Shown piece after piece: positions 22,596 through 32,656 of a stretch of 64,000 bases of DNA; position 1 is the first letter of the stretch; the number at the start of each line of letters is the position of its first letter. The notes beneath the pieces were generated by a model. The model made no database searches. It was not told the DNA's origin and saw only the letters and a program-made list of their open reading frames with translations. The stretch spans positions 1 through 64,000 of the forward strand of contig JAGPNK010000025.1 of assembly GCA_020746835.1 (NCBI GenBank), read 5' to 3'. This DNA comes from Stachybotrys elegans (taxonomy: Eukaryota; Ascomycota; Sordariomycetes; Hypocreales; Stachybotryaceae). The translations under genes and the position numbers were made by a program.

Positions 22596-23193
22596 TTATG
22601 GGGGATTATGCAAGTCTAAAATCCCATGACCATGAGCTGACATCCTCCCTATGTATGTGAGTTCGAATAACTGACCGGAAGACTCGCGGGTGTCGTCCGA
22701 ACCCCAGAAGCTCTTCAGTCGCAATACATGGATACCCTTGGAGACTAAAATGACAAGATGCTCGGCCAAGAACGGATGGTTAGTGAAGTTGTTGGCAGCC
22801 CGTTTCACCTCTCCATTAGGAAGCAAGAGTATATTCCTGCCATCTCCCAGCACGCTCTTAATAAATGCAATGTTCGCTTCTGCTAGGCTAGGCTTATTGG
22901 TAGCTAGCCAGAGATAGACACCCTTAGGGTTCTGCTCGAGACTCATGGCGGACGTGCCATCAACGCCTTTCTCGGAATCGCAAAGTGAAGACGGACTGTC
23001 CAAGAATATACACTGCCTATTGGCCCCATCGGGTCTATCGGCTTGTCAATCTCTGCACAAGTTGGCCCAGAGCTTCGAGAAGGATCAAGGGATCGTAGAA
23101 GCGGCGTAGGAGACGCTTGTAAGGATTCAGACGAACGATATCAGCCTTGTTACGTTTCCCAACAGAAGTATCTGCTCGTCGAAATACCGACAT
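22596..23193 (-). CDS. Small protein of unknown function
   Basis: Proposed exons 23193-23059 and 23012-22596 (46-nt intron, GTGCAG..GGCAG), giving 183 residues. The first exon begins MSVFRRADTS and contains RLNPYKRLLRRFYDPLI. The second has a well-behaved hydrophobic pattern (GVYLWLATNKPSLAEANI, EHLVILVSKGIHVL). An additional in-frame intron near the C-terminus is possible. No family recognised. It lies directly upstream of the TPR-CHAT gene on the same strand. The donor site is weak, so the two parts might instead be separated by a mutation. Confidence 0.45.
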
Positions 23194-23967
23194 TGTGGGA
23201 GCCTGTTGTAAAATCTGACGAGGCTGGATGATGGAATGAATACGGGGCTTGTATAGAGGGTATATATACCGGCAGCAGCATCACGCATTGAGAAATCTGC
23301 CTGCGGCCTTCAGGTTTAGAAACCCTATGCCGGTGACCGCGGGTACTGGCAAACCCCGTGATAAAGAGATGATAATGATAATGAGTACAGCATCACGCAT
23401 ACACCTCGATAGTAAGAGCCAAAGTGCGCAAACTTCACTTCCAATACGTAGATGCCAAAGACTCTACGCCCGCCTATCTTCTGCTGCTCTTGACTTACTG
23501 TACTATAGAATCAAGCATTAGGTCTAAATAACTCATCTTTTGTGACTAACTTATAGGCGGCCCTGTGCCTAAGGACGGGAACAAAATTAGAGATAATCAT
23601 GTAATCATCTGCTAGCTTATATATGTTAGTAGTTGCTCATTTCTATTTGTCCGCGTGTGGGTAGCTGTAAAGAGGCTCCCACGCAAGACACTCTATGGCT
23701 GACGGTAATAGCACCCAGCTAAGACCAATATATTTGAGACTTTCCTACCCCTGCGCTATGCGAAATGGTCAATGGCTTAATATGCCGCACCAATTCGCCA
23801 TGTCCGCTTCGTTTGGCTCAAAAATAGCCCTCAGCCCACGGCTTTGTGACTTCTGCCAGTCGTGGAACGACCCTGATGCCTACACACAGCGGTCCGTTCC
23901 ATTTCGCACCCAACTTTGTCCCGAGGACGTTGACGAGGTACCCTATATTATACCTTTCTTCTCATCA
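23194..23967. other. Intergenic, nothing recognised
   Basis: Roughly 770 bases between the small unknown gene and the decayed TPR-CHAT gene. Short frames only; the frame at 23695-23994 (+) has no domain and partly opposes the end of the next gene. Confidence 0.4.
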
Positions 23968-26900
23968 TCATGCGCCATAATGGGCAAAAGGTGACCATAG
24001 AGCGATACCCTCTCTCCCATCTTCTACCTCTTCCACCTCCCTCAAGCCACGTTGCCCTGGCATCGGATCATCGTGAATCATTTTCTGCAACCAGGCATCC
24101 CTACATTTCCTAGTGGCTTTGTGAAGTGCCTGACTCACTCCCCAACTGGTCATTTCTTCCTCTCGGAGTCTCGTATACGCAGAAGGCATCATTGACCTCC
24201 CACAGTGTTCCTGTGACATTCTGAAATCCCACTACCTGAAAAGCGCTCGCTAGGTGTAAACTTTCATCCATCAGTCTCAAGTCCCTGTTCTCGCTTGTAC
24301 CACAGGCAGAGAGATAGGCAAGCAATGGCCTCTTTGCACTGAGGATGGTCCCCAACAGACTATCAACCGTTAGCGGGCAGTCCTTAAGAAGGATGCGGCT
24401 CTCTAAAGGGTTATCTTCCACTATGCCGCCGTGACCAGCAAAGTGAAATATGCTGCAAGATTCCAAAGCTGACAAAACGTTCTGCTTGTAGGGTGGAGGT
24501 TCCATCACAGTCAAATTGTCCGATGCCATCAAAACATCGCGTACTGCTTTAATCTCGTGGGGCGCTGAAGGAAGGTTTTCTTGACCTGAAGTAGACTCCA
24601 TGGAAACTAGTAGAGCATTTTGCTTGTCGTTCCATGTAGGTGTTTTGTCTCCTTGACGACGACTGTAGATCAGTGTCTTAACAGATGTGCTATACGAAGA
24701 GATTACCCGGTCCATTGTTGTCTCTCCGCTTGCATTCATATGGTATCCTGCAGCATGAAGAGGGAACCTCGCCAGCGCACCCGTTGGAATCCACCAAACA
24801 CGAGGCCAATCATCCCCTAGGGGGGTTTTAATGTAGCCCAAGGCAGTCAGGACAGGTGAGACAATGAGATCCCAGAGCCACTCGAGCGTTTCAAGAGATT
24901 GGGGGGCTTGTGCCCAGATAAGCTCCAATGTTACCCCAGGAAGCTCCACCACTCGGATCCCGTTAGACTCGATCAGAAAGGCGTCACAACGGTGCACGCT
25001 CTCGTTCAAAATGACAATAGGGCCCTGAACCGCTGCTTCCAGCATTTCGATTTCCGTTGTAGCGCGGAGAAAACGATCGAATCCAGGCTGCATATGAATT
25101 TCTCGAATGAGGGACTGTAGCTTCTCCGCGGCCTCGCGGCGTCGGTCTGCCTCAAATCCAAGCTTCCCCGAGGCAGGGTTCCCTTTCAAAAATGCGTCAA
25201 AGTGCGAAGTTGGTGTGTCAAGCTGTCTCCTTAGCTGGCTAAGTGAAGAGGCCAACTCTGGATGTTGCTCCTGAAGCAGAGGGAAATCGGTTCGAAGGTC
25301 CTGGAGCGCGCCGAAGATGATACCGCGACCTATTTCCAGGAGTTCAATCGCCTCGGCAGGCCTCTTGGAGAAGTGGAGCGAGATTGCTGCAACATCGGAG
25401 CTGATGCGTGACGCATGGTGAAGCACAATGTTTTGCTTATCTGCGTGCTGCAAGGATAAAGGGGTGGAGCTGGAGATCAAGTCGATGGAAGTTTTGGCAA
25501 CGGAATGTACCCCCTCGTGTTGGAGAGCCTGGGGCAATAGCAGATAAAGTCGAGCGGCAGATAATGGATATTGGATAGGCGAGGCCGTGTGGTTCAGAGC
25601 CAGTACAAAACACTCCATGGCCCGATCCATATCCACGAGATTATTTTCCAGCTAATACCTTATAGAAAGTTGGGCTCCGAGATCATTCAAGATTGTGGCT
25701 CGATTGTAAAATTTTTGGTTACACAAACAGCTTCTTCAGCCACCTTGATTGCTTCATTCAGGTCATGTAGCTTTTTGGTTCGGCCGTATCTCTCAGCCAG
25801 GTGTTTGGAAAGATTATGGAGGTGGCGAGGTCGATTGGGATGATCATTGGCGACCGATTGGTTGACCTTTCTTGCTGTTTCAATGGCTTCGTCCAAATCT
25901 GCCTGGCGTTGTGATTTCTGATACTTGTGACCAAGCTGAGTCGCTAGGTTGTCCAATATTGTAGCATAGTTGATATGAGTTTTGGGAATAGCCCTAACGG
26001 CTTGTTTAACAGTGTTGATAGTGGCATCGATGTCGACCATTGCCTCGGTTCTGGTGGATTTGTAGTTTAGAAGGATTGACAGATTATGAGGTTGAATCGG
26101 GTAGTCCGGGTGGTAGCGAGGGGTGGCGCCGATGCACTGTTGGGAAATATATATGGCTTCCTCGATATCAAGGATGGCTCCTGACTGCTGATATCTATCC
26201 CCAATAACGATGCTCAAATTTCCCAGTCGATCTGTTCTTTTGGCATCGCCTTCTGGTGTAGATGCAATCACTTGGCGGGACAGTCGTATCGCCTCGTCCA
26301 AGGCAGTGACATCTCCTGCCGATGCATATTTCTGGCGGAGCTGCATGGCAAGGTTGTCAAGTATTGCAGTCCGACGACCTTGGTTGTCGTCAGCCATCAC
26401 CTCGCAGGCCCTTCGCAGTGTTTTGACAGATTCTTCAAGATCGTCTGGGGCGCCGGCTGCATCAAATCGCGCCCCGACCTGGTTTCCAAGTGTGCTCATA
26501 TGTACGGGCCAGTCGGGATGGTGAAGTGGTGTGGCCTCAACAGCCTTCTTGGCGAAATGCACAGCTTCATCCAGATCCGACATGGAGCCGTTCGCAGCTG
26601 CTCTAGTCCCCAAATGAATAGCGAGGTTGCCAAGGATACCAGCATGACCGGGATGGTCAGCCTGTGCAGCTTGTCTTGTAAGCTCTATACACTCTTCCAG
26701 GTCGTCAATGTTTCCTGTGTACGGGTAACGTGCCCCAAGTCGATTAGCCAAGAGGCTAAGAAGTCCAATATAACTAGTATCGGAGGGAGGTGTAGCCTCA
26801 ATAGCTAGACGTGAAAGAGAGATTGATCTGTTGAAATCAGAAATGAAGCGGAACCGGAGATATCTCTGCTCGAGCTGCACTGAATGCTCATACAGCTGCA

Positions 26901-26973
26901 CAGGGCTAAGATTCTTATCCGCAATACCCATAGCCTGGCGCGCCCAGTCGACGGCTTGTCTAAACAACTCCAT
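23968..26973 (-). pseudogene. Second TPR-CHAT gene, broken in three places
   Basis: Reading from 26973, nine or so well-formed TPR units (LGNLAIHLGTRAAANG, ILDNLATQLGHKYQK and similar) run to about 25710, where the frame is lost at an AAAAATTTT run. In the shifted frame the next TPR continues clearly (ATILNDLGAQLSIRY) and then meets a TAG at 25654-25652. After it the frame is open through the last TPR and a CHAT domain with both catalytic motifs (FHFAGHGG, YLSACGT). Near 24175-24190 a second frameshift separates TLWEVNDAF from the tail that ends WSPFAHYGA, the counterpart of WIPFVHYGL in the intact gene. An 85-nt intron (GTAACC..TATTAG) could hide the first two faults but not the third, and it would delete part of a TPR. 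Most likely a recent pseudogene; assembly error is the alternative. Confidence 0.75.
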
Positions 26974-27246
26974 TGCAAGAGGTTTAGCGTGATCAGCTAA
27001 TTGCTTAAGATGGCGGTTTTTGGCGTTGCTGATAGCATCAAATGTAATGCTTGGCGAACAATGCTTTCATGAAAAGATGGTGAGGCTGAGAGCCTGATCT
27101 ACACTCGGCCTGACATAATTTGGCAGTTGCTTGCAGGGTTTATTCCCTGTTCTGGCGTGCATCGGTTCAAGTCAACTTGTATTGGATGAAGGTCTGACTA
27201 AATAAACTAGGGGAAGGGAAAGGTGTGCCGTATAGTGATATATCTA

Positions 27247-28427
27247 CTATGAGCCAGCTGTCCCGGAAACGAATGCTATTAAAATAGTTGTATATCTGGC
27301 TTGCGGTCAGCGGCAGTAAATGACTTGTTTGGACAACGCACGTTGCTCCCGCCACCATCAACTCTATCGTTCTTGACCGCGTCAGTAGCGAAATGGTAAT
27401 GAGATAGACAATAGTCGAGAGGATGACAATGATTATGCGGATGAACATTGTTTCTACCAGGTTGCATATTACGACCGGCATGAGGAGTAGAAGCGTGATT
27501 ATGCACAATAAGACCGTCGTGGCGATGCGCTTGATGATGTGCCCGGTAAAGTGGTAGACACTGGGGTCCAACGACGTTGCATGTCCCCTGGGTTTCTGTG
27601 TTGGGTCAGCAAAGGATTGGATTATTTCTAGGAATGCTATTACATTTCTGAAACTGCGAGAGTAGTCAGTCAACTTGTTCTCCACCCACGATTCTATCTG
27701 ATCGAGGGCATTGTCTGTAGTGGTAGCGAGCGACACAAGGTCCCCCTTGTGTTGCAGGTATTTTGACTCGTCTCGTGCTACGCAGCCAGTGTTGTCGACC
27801 CAATTCCGAAGACTTTCCACATCTCGCTGTTTGGCCAAGGGTAGGCCCAAAGCTCTTCTTGTCCCCTCGATGAAGCCATCTGGCTTGTCAGTTACCAGTC
27901 CAACTGCCCAGCCAAATTGACTTACCATAGTCTATTAGCGATGCATCAATTTCAGCTAATAGCCGAAGGCGCTCACTGTTCTGGTCCCTTCGGCTGCTCC
28001 CAAGAAATAAAGGGCAAGGCTCCTTCTCATCAATCTCTTGCAGTTGCTCCTCAAGTACTGCAAGTTTATCTTGCTTCAGCAGTAGGAGTCTAGCCCTTAG
28101 ATTGTCAAACCGCCTGATGACAAAATAGCCGTTATAGGATGCCAGCACAGCGCTGTAACGAGGATAGCCGGGTTTATAGTCCTCGATCACATTGTACTCT
28201 GGTGGGTCGAGTACTGAGCCATCTTGCGAGGTTGTCACGATGGAAACTTGGGACTGGGTGGGAGCAGGAGAGTTGTGAGCTGCGACAGCCGACGGGATTG
28301 TATGTACAGAAACCTGGCTTAGGTTTCCGGGCGAGGCAGGACTATGCTTTGCGAATATTTTTTCAGTATATCCATTTTTGCAGACGACGACTACCGATTG
28401 AGGGGAAGGAATAAGTGGAAAAACCAA
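27247..28427 (-). CDS. DUF6594-family membrane protein
   Basis: Four exons, 28427-27926, 27879-27644, 27595-27342 and 27295-27247; 346 residues. Family hallmarks occur in order: GYPRYSAVLASYNGYFV, FDNLRARLLLLKQDKLAVLE, PLFLGSSRRD, LRNWVDNTGCVARDE, SLDPSVYHFTG, then three membrane segments at the C-terminus (TVLLCIITLLLLMPVVIC, IIIVILSTIVYLITISLL, and a last one ending TYTTILIAFVSGTAGS). The second intron (48 nt) and the choice of third acceptor follow from this family pattern; without them the tail reads as nonsense. The region before the first membrane segment is partly coiled coil. Role unknown; DUF6594 proteins are common in fungal accessory regions. It shares a 297-base upstream region with the gene at 28725. 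Confidence 0.88.
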
Positions 28428-28724
28428 AACTGAAATCCTCGAGCACTGCCACGGCGTGAGGTGGGGGAAGTCAGCCCTGTATTTTGTATCCCTGACTGAA
28501 TGCTGGGCGGTTTGGTTCGCTTACTGGTGCGGCACATGGCTGGCTGCAGATGGTTAGCAAAGGCTAAGGAGTTTCAGTCCGAGCAAAATGACCGCAAGGT
28601 TCTACGCGTTCGCGGGGTATAAGATGGATGGCTGCCTGGACCCTGCCTTTCTATATCCAGAGGTAGCTTAATACCTTTCGCTCACTCCGCTCTCCCTTCT
28701 CAAGCTCTCTGTGTGCGCTTCCCA
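28428..28724. promoter_or_regulatory. Bidirectional promoter region
   Basis: 297 bases between two divergent ATGs. A TATA-like TATAAGA sits at 28618-28624, about 100 bases before the + strand ATG at 28725. Confidence 0.45.
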
Positions 28725-29211
28725 ATGTCGCAGTCAGCTTCGGACCGTTTCCAACCCGTTTCCAGCGGCATCCCGCAGGCGCCCGAACAGGCTGCTCCTA
28801 GCGACACATCCGATGGTCGGAAGCTGGTCGACGTGAAGCCTGTTGCCCAAGATCAAGACAAGACCGGGCCTGGAGATGTACCACTGCAGAGTAATGCAAC
28901 GAGGGAGTTGTCGACAAATGATGTTATGGTTGATGGAGATGGGCGCCCTCATATTAGAGAGCAAGTAACCGTAAGACCAAATTCCCTCCTCTGACGGTTG
29001 ACCACGTCATTCTAAATAATTTGGACAGAGACCCCGCTTCCATGCAGGAGACAAGGTTTATCTGCTGCGTCCTGGGCGCATCCGCGAGGGACCTTACCTC
29101 GTCTCGGGCGTGTCTGCTGGCAGATTCATGCTGTGCAATGAGAGCGGTGTTTTGATCGACGGAGGGCAGGAGTTTGATGCCAACACATTGCTTCCGGCTC
29201 GACGACGCTGA
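28725..29211 (+). CDS. Small protein with a barrel-like C-terminal domain
   Basis: Two exons, 28725-28970 and 29029-29211 (58-nt intron, GTAAGA..GGACAG); 142 residues. The first 80 residues are polar and probably disordered (Q, P, S, D rich) and include TSDGRKLVD. The second exon is compact: FHAGDKVYLLRPG, GPYLVSG, FMLCNESGVLIDGGQEFD. It has the beta-rich spacing of an SH3- or KOW-like barrel, but no family can be named. It lies 344 bases upstream of the caspase-fold gene on the same strand. Function unknown. Confidence 0.65.
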
Positions 29212-29555
29212 AGAGGGCAGGGCGAGAGAGGGGTCGAGTGTGTCGTACGCCTGCACGGCAACAACTATGGAGGTTGCCTGTATGACTACCTGACTTTGGA
29301 TATGGATCTAGATGGTTACCTGCTGCTTACTGTGGAGAATGGCAAAAAGTGAGGCTTCTTGCTAGGCCGACTCGGCTCAAGGGGGCATGGCGGATCGACA
29401 GCCCATAACGCTTTCATCCTTCCTCATTTTCATACACTACCTGAACGATGTTGGAGTAATTATCACAAACTTGGACACGCACTATTCTTGACTCGCAGGG
29501 CTGTAGGCAGGGCTGCGCACCTCCCCAGCTCTCACCAGGGCCCCAAATTCCCGTA
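29212..29555. promoter_or_regulatory. Region upstream of the caspase-fold gene
   Basis: 344 bases with no further gene; presumably the 3' end of the small gene plus the promoter of the caspase-fold gene. No motif singled out. Confidence 0.3.
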
Positions 29556-31460
29556 ATGGATGCTCGAAGCGGCGCAACCAAGCATCACGCCATTTTGATC
29601 GGCATTGATGCTTATCCAGACAAACCTCTAAATGGGAGTGCATCAGACGTTCAGCACATGCAGGCGTATCTCGAATCGACCAACAGGGCGGTACAGATCC
29701 AGACCTTTACTGCAACAAAGACCACCGGCTCAGGGCATGCATTGGCTGAAGAGCCCAAGGACTGGCCGACATATGACAACATAGCCACCGCTTTTGAAAA
29801 GGTACAGGCAGAGGCCAACCCTGGCGATTTCGTCTACATCCATTACTCTGGCCATGGCACTCGGGAACCACCTACCCAGGAATTTTCAAACCAAGCCTCA
29901 GGCGATCTGGTACTTGTCCTCCTCGGCGGGGAAAATGGAGATGATACCGAGTATCTGTACGCGGTAGTGCTGGGGTATTTCCTCAAAGACATGGTGGATA
30001 AAGGGCTTATCGTCACCCTCGTGCTAGACTGCTGCTTCTCAGGGTCAGTGTATCGCGAGACTGACGTCCGATTCATCGAGTATCAACATGATGTCGCAGC
30101 AAAACGGCCCAAGAACCCGGCGCTGAGATGGGACGCAATCGCTACACACACCACTCGCAGCGCGTCCATGCTCCCAAGCTGGCTTGTCAACCCCGACGGC
30201 TACGCCATCTATGCCGCATGTGGGCCTCACGAAGTCGCCAAAGAGCTCAAAGATGGCCGAGGCAACAAGTTCGGCGCTCTTTCTTACTTTCTACGTACGA
30301 CACTACAGGAGTATGGCGGTGTGGCGAGCAAGCACCAGCATCTCTACTCACTCATCTGCGCAAAGTTCCGAGCCGCCAGCACACGACAGAGTCCAATTCT
30401 CTACGGTAACAAGCATCATGGCTTCTTCGATCATCATGTCGCAAACCTTGCTTCCAATCCTGTTTCTGTTTTTGTACAGGAGGGTGTTCCTCGCATTCCT
30501 CTGGGACAGGCGCACATGGTTTGTCTTGGTGATACATTTTCACTGCGACGGTCGACATCTCCAGACAGCGCTGCAAACTTGACGGACTTTGTTGCTACGG
30601 TGCAGCAAGTCGGTCCACTTACGTCGACGATCAGCTACAAAACGGAAGCTGTTCAAATGGAAAATAATCTGGTCGCGAAACCCCTTGCCCAGTCCATCTT
30701 GCAACGACTTCCAGTCAAGCTGGATAATACCATCGGCCATCACGAGAAGTGGATGCTTGATCTGAAAGAAAGATCTCTCGGTGTACATACCGAGTCTTCT
30801 GATTCTCCATGTTACCTTCACATCCTACTGAATCCAAAAAAGGAGTACGAAATTCGGGACGCGGACGGAAACAAAGTCGCCAACCTCAATCTTATGAGAG
30901 AGGACGAGGTTGACATCACGTATGTGTGCGATGTGCTGGAGCATCTAACGCGCTATAACATGGTTAAACGGCTTGCAAATCCAACCCCAACCTATCTTGG
31001 GCAAGAATATTTCACCGTGCGAATGTTTAATAGGAACGCAAGCTATGAGCCTGGTGCGACAATCAACTTGCCAGACAAGGCTATCGTAGAACTGCGGGTT
31101 GAGAACAAAAGCTCTGAACCACTCTATGTCTATGCATTCAATCTTGGCAGTCACTGGCAAGTTGAAAACATCCTGAAGGGATCCCACGAAGTGATTCCCT
31201 GGCAAGACACGCAGAGGATGTTTTCCGGGAAATTATCAAGAAAGCTTCGCATAAGTGTTCCGGATGATATGAAGGAAGTGGGCTGCTGCGAGGACGTAGT
31301 CAAGGTCATTCTGACAACACATCCCACAACGTTCGATGTGCTGGAACTACCCAAATTGCACAAACCAGCCAAGCCTGGTGCCAGTCCGTCAAGGGTTTCT
31401 AGGAATGTTCCAGAGGACTTCGTCGTTTTTGACTTTTTCCTGAGAACAGCGTTAATTTAG
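29556..31460 (+). CDS. Caspase-fold (peptidase C14) protein
   Basis: A single 634-residue frame. Residues 8-~290 form a caspase p20-like domain: HHAILIGIDAYPDKPLNG at the start, catalytic H100 in YIHYSGHG and catalytic C160 in LVLDCCFSGS, followed by YAIYAACGPHEVAKE and a GALSYFLRTTL helix. The dyad is complete. The remaining ~340 residues are beta-rich (VELRVENKSSEPLYVYAFNL) and resemble the C-terminal halves of other fungal C14 proteins. Unlike classical metacaspases it has no proline/glutamine-rich N-terminal prodomain. Likely a soluble cysteine protease, with substrate preference not deducible here. Clear codon structure and no lesions. Confidence 0.9.
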   Translation: MDARSGATKHHAILIGIDAYPDKPLNGSASDVQHMQAYLESTNRAVQIQTFTATKTTGSGHALAEEPKDWPTYDNIATAFEKVQAEANPGDFVYIHYSGHGTREPPTQEFSNQASGDLVLVLLGGENGDDTEYLYAVVLGYFLKDMVDKGLIVTLVLDCCFSGSVYRETDVRFIEYQHDVAAKRPKNPALRWDAIATHTTRSASMLPSWLVNPDGYAIYAACGPHEVAKELKDGRGNKFGALSYFLRTTLQEYGGVASKHQHLYSLICAKFRAASTRQSPILYGNKHHGFFDHHVANLASNPVSVFVQEGVPRIPLGQAHMVCLGDTFSLRRSTSPDSAANLTDFVATVQQVGPLTSTISYKTEAVQMENNLVAKPLAQSILQRLPVKLDNTIGHHEKWMLDLKERSLGVHTESSDSPCYLHILLNPKKEYEIRDADGNKVANLNLMREDEVDITYVCDVLEHLTRYNMVKRLANPTPTYLGQEYFTVRMFNRNASYEPGATINLPDKAIVELRVENKSSEPLYVYAFNLGSHWQVENILKGSHEVIPWQDTQRMFSGKLSRKLRISVPDDMKEVGCCEDVVKVILTTHPTTFDVLELPKLHKPAKPGASPSRVSRNVPEDFVVFDFFLRTALI

Positions 31461-32254
31461 AGATAGCTCTAGACATCACGCTAGCCCACCTGCTTCCCGC
31501 TTCTTAATGCTACTCCGATCTCATTAGTTACAAAGTCCCTTGTTTCACTAGAGGTTGGCTATTGGACTCCTGATGTTCAAATCACGAAACCCCACAGGAC
31601 GAATGGAAGCTTGATGTATTATGTGTCCACGCATTACTAGCAGCTAACATTGAACAATGGCGTAGTAAAAAAGGACCCCAGCCCATCTGTCTTTATATTA
31701 TTGCTCTCGCTGCAGCCCCGCTCCTCCAGCATCAAGTCCTCTTGACAGCACGGAGCGGCTCAGCACTGCTATACTACTCTTCGAACAGTATGTTGCGCTG
31801 TACGCTAACGGGGTCAATGGCCTAGCACGTGTCCCAGTTCAGCTCAAGAATCTTAATCCCAGGAATCCAAAGCAAGAGGCAGGAAAGGACTGTAACCGCA
31901 TTGCATCCAATCTAGCGCACGTCTGTTTGGTGAACCAGACAACAAGCCAGCAGGGACCGAGACAAGCAGCGAGGCTTTGGGCACTGTCCTAGCTATATGT
32001 GAGGGTAGGACTTAGATCTCTTGGCTTGCGCCAAATGCTTTGTAAACCTGCTGTTTTTCTTCTGCTGTAGGGAAAGGACCAGTACTACCAGGAGATCAAG
32101 CGTCAGAGGCCCTCTGGAAGTGGCATCATGCGATCCGATAGATTCTCTTGCTGTAACTGGTTCAGTGGAACTCCGGGTTTGTTTGCACAAGTCTGAACTA
32201 GAAGCCGAGTCGCCTTCAGTACGTATGTCATCACTTATTGTTCTTCCGTTTGCA
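31461..32254. other. Intergenic, possible decayed coding tail
   Basis: Some 800 bases with no intact gene. On the minus strand, 32190-31993 is an open frame rich in polar residues that could be the far end of the degraded tail described at 32255-32640. Otherwise nothing recognised. Confidence 0.35.
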
Positions 32255-32640
32255 ATATGCGCCTGAGGCCTGGGCTCATCTCGGCTTCATTGGACGGTCG
32301 CTCTGGCCTCTGGCGCTTATCGTCCAACTTCTTCACTGTAGTGGAGAGGAGTCAGAGGCTACCCTTGAGAATCCGTGGCGCAACGTGCATCACAAACGGG
32401 CGGAGACCAGCAACAATAAGACCGAAGAACTCCTTGACCTCGCCCTGGGTTTCATTGGTCAAGTCAAGATGGCATTATAAAGCAGCATCTCCAAGGATAA
32501 CGCGTTCGAGAATGCCGTCGTATACGCGAGAATCGGTCAGCCTTGGGCCCGAATTTAATGACGTGATTGGGATCGAGCATATCTCCACCGATATCAGAGT
32601 TCACGGTCTCCGCGGCTTCTATTGTCTCGTTCAACTCGCG
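32255..32640 (-). pseudogene. Degraded downstream part of the trypsin-fold gene
   Basis: Directly beyond the stop of the trypsin-fold gene, the minus strand still reads like protein in broken pieces. RELNETIEAAETV leads to GPKADRF, then after a +1 shift VYDGILERVILGDAA, a TAA, EVKEFFGLIVAGLRPFV, a TGA, and VKKLDDKRQRPERP. Two stops and one shift make it non-functional. It may be a lost C-terminal domain of the protease or a neighbouring gene. Confidence 0.5.
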
Positions 32641-32656
32641 CTACACCTAATCATCA

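Noticed and set aside
25637..25721. 85-nt intron (GTAACC..TATTAG) in the second TPR-CHAT gene
   Set aside because: It would remove sequence that clearly encodes a TPR unit, and it does not explain the later frameshift near 24180; a pseudogene is simpler. Not fully excluded.
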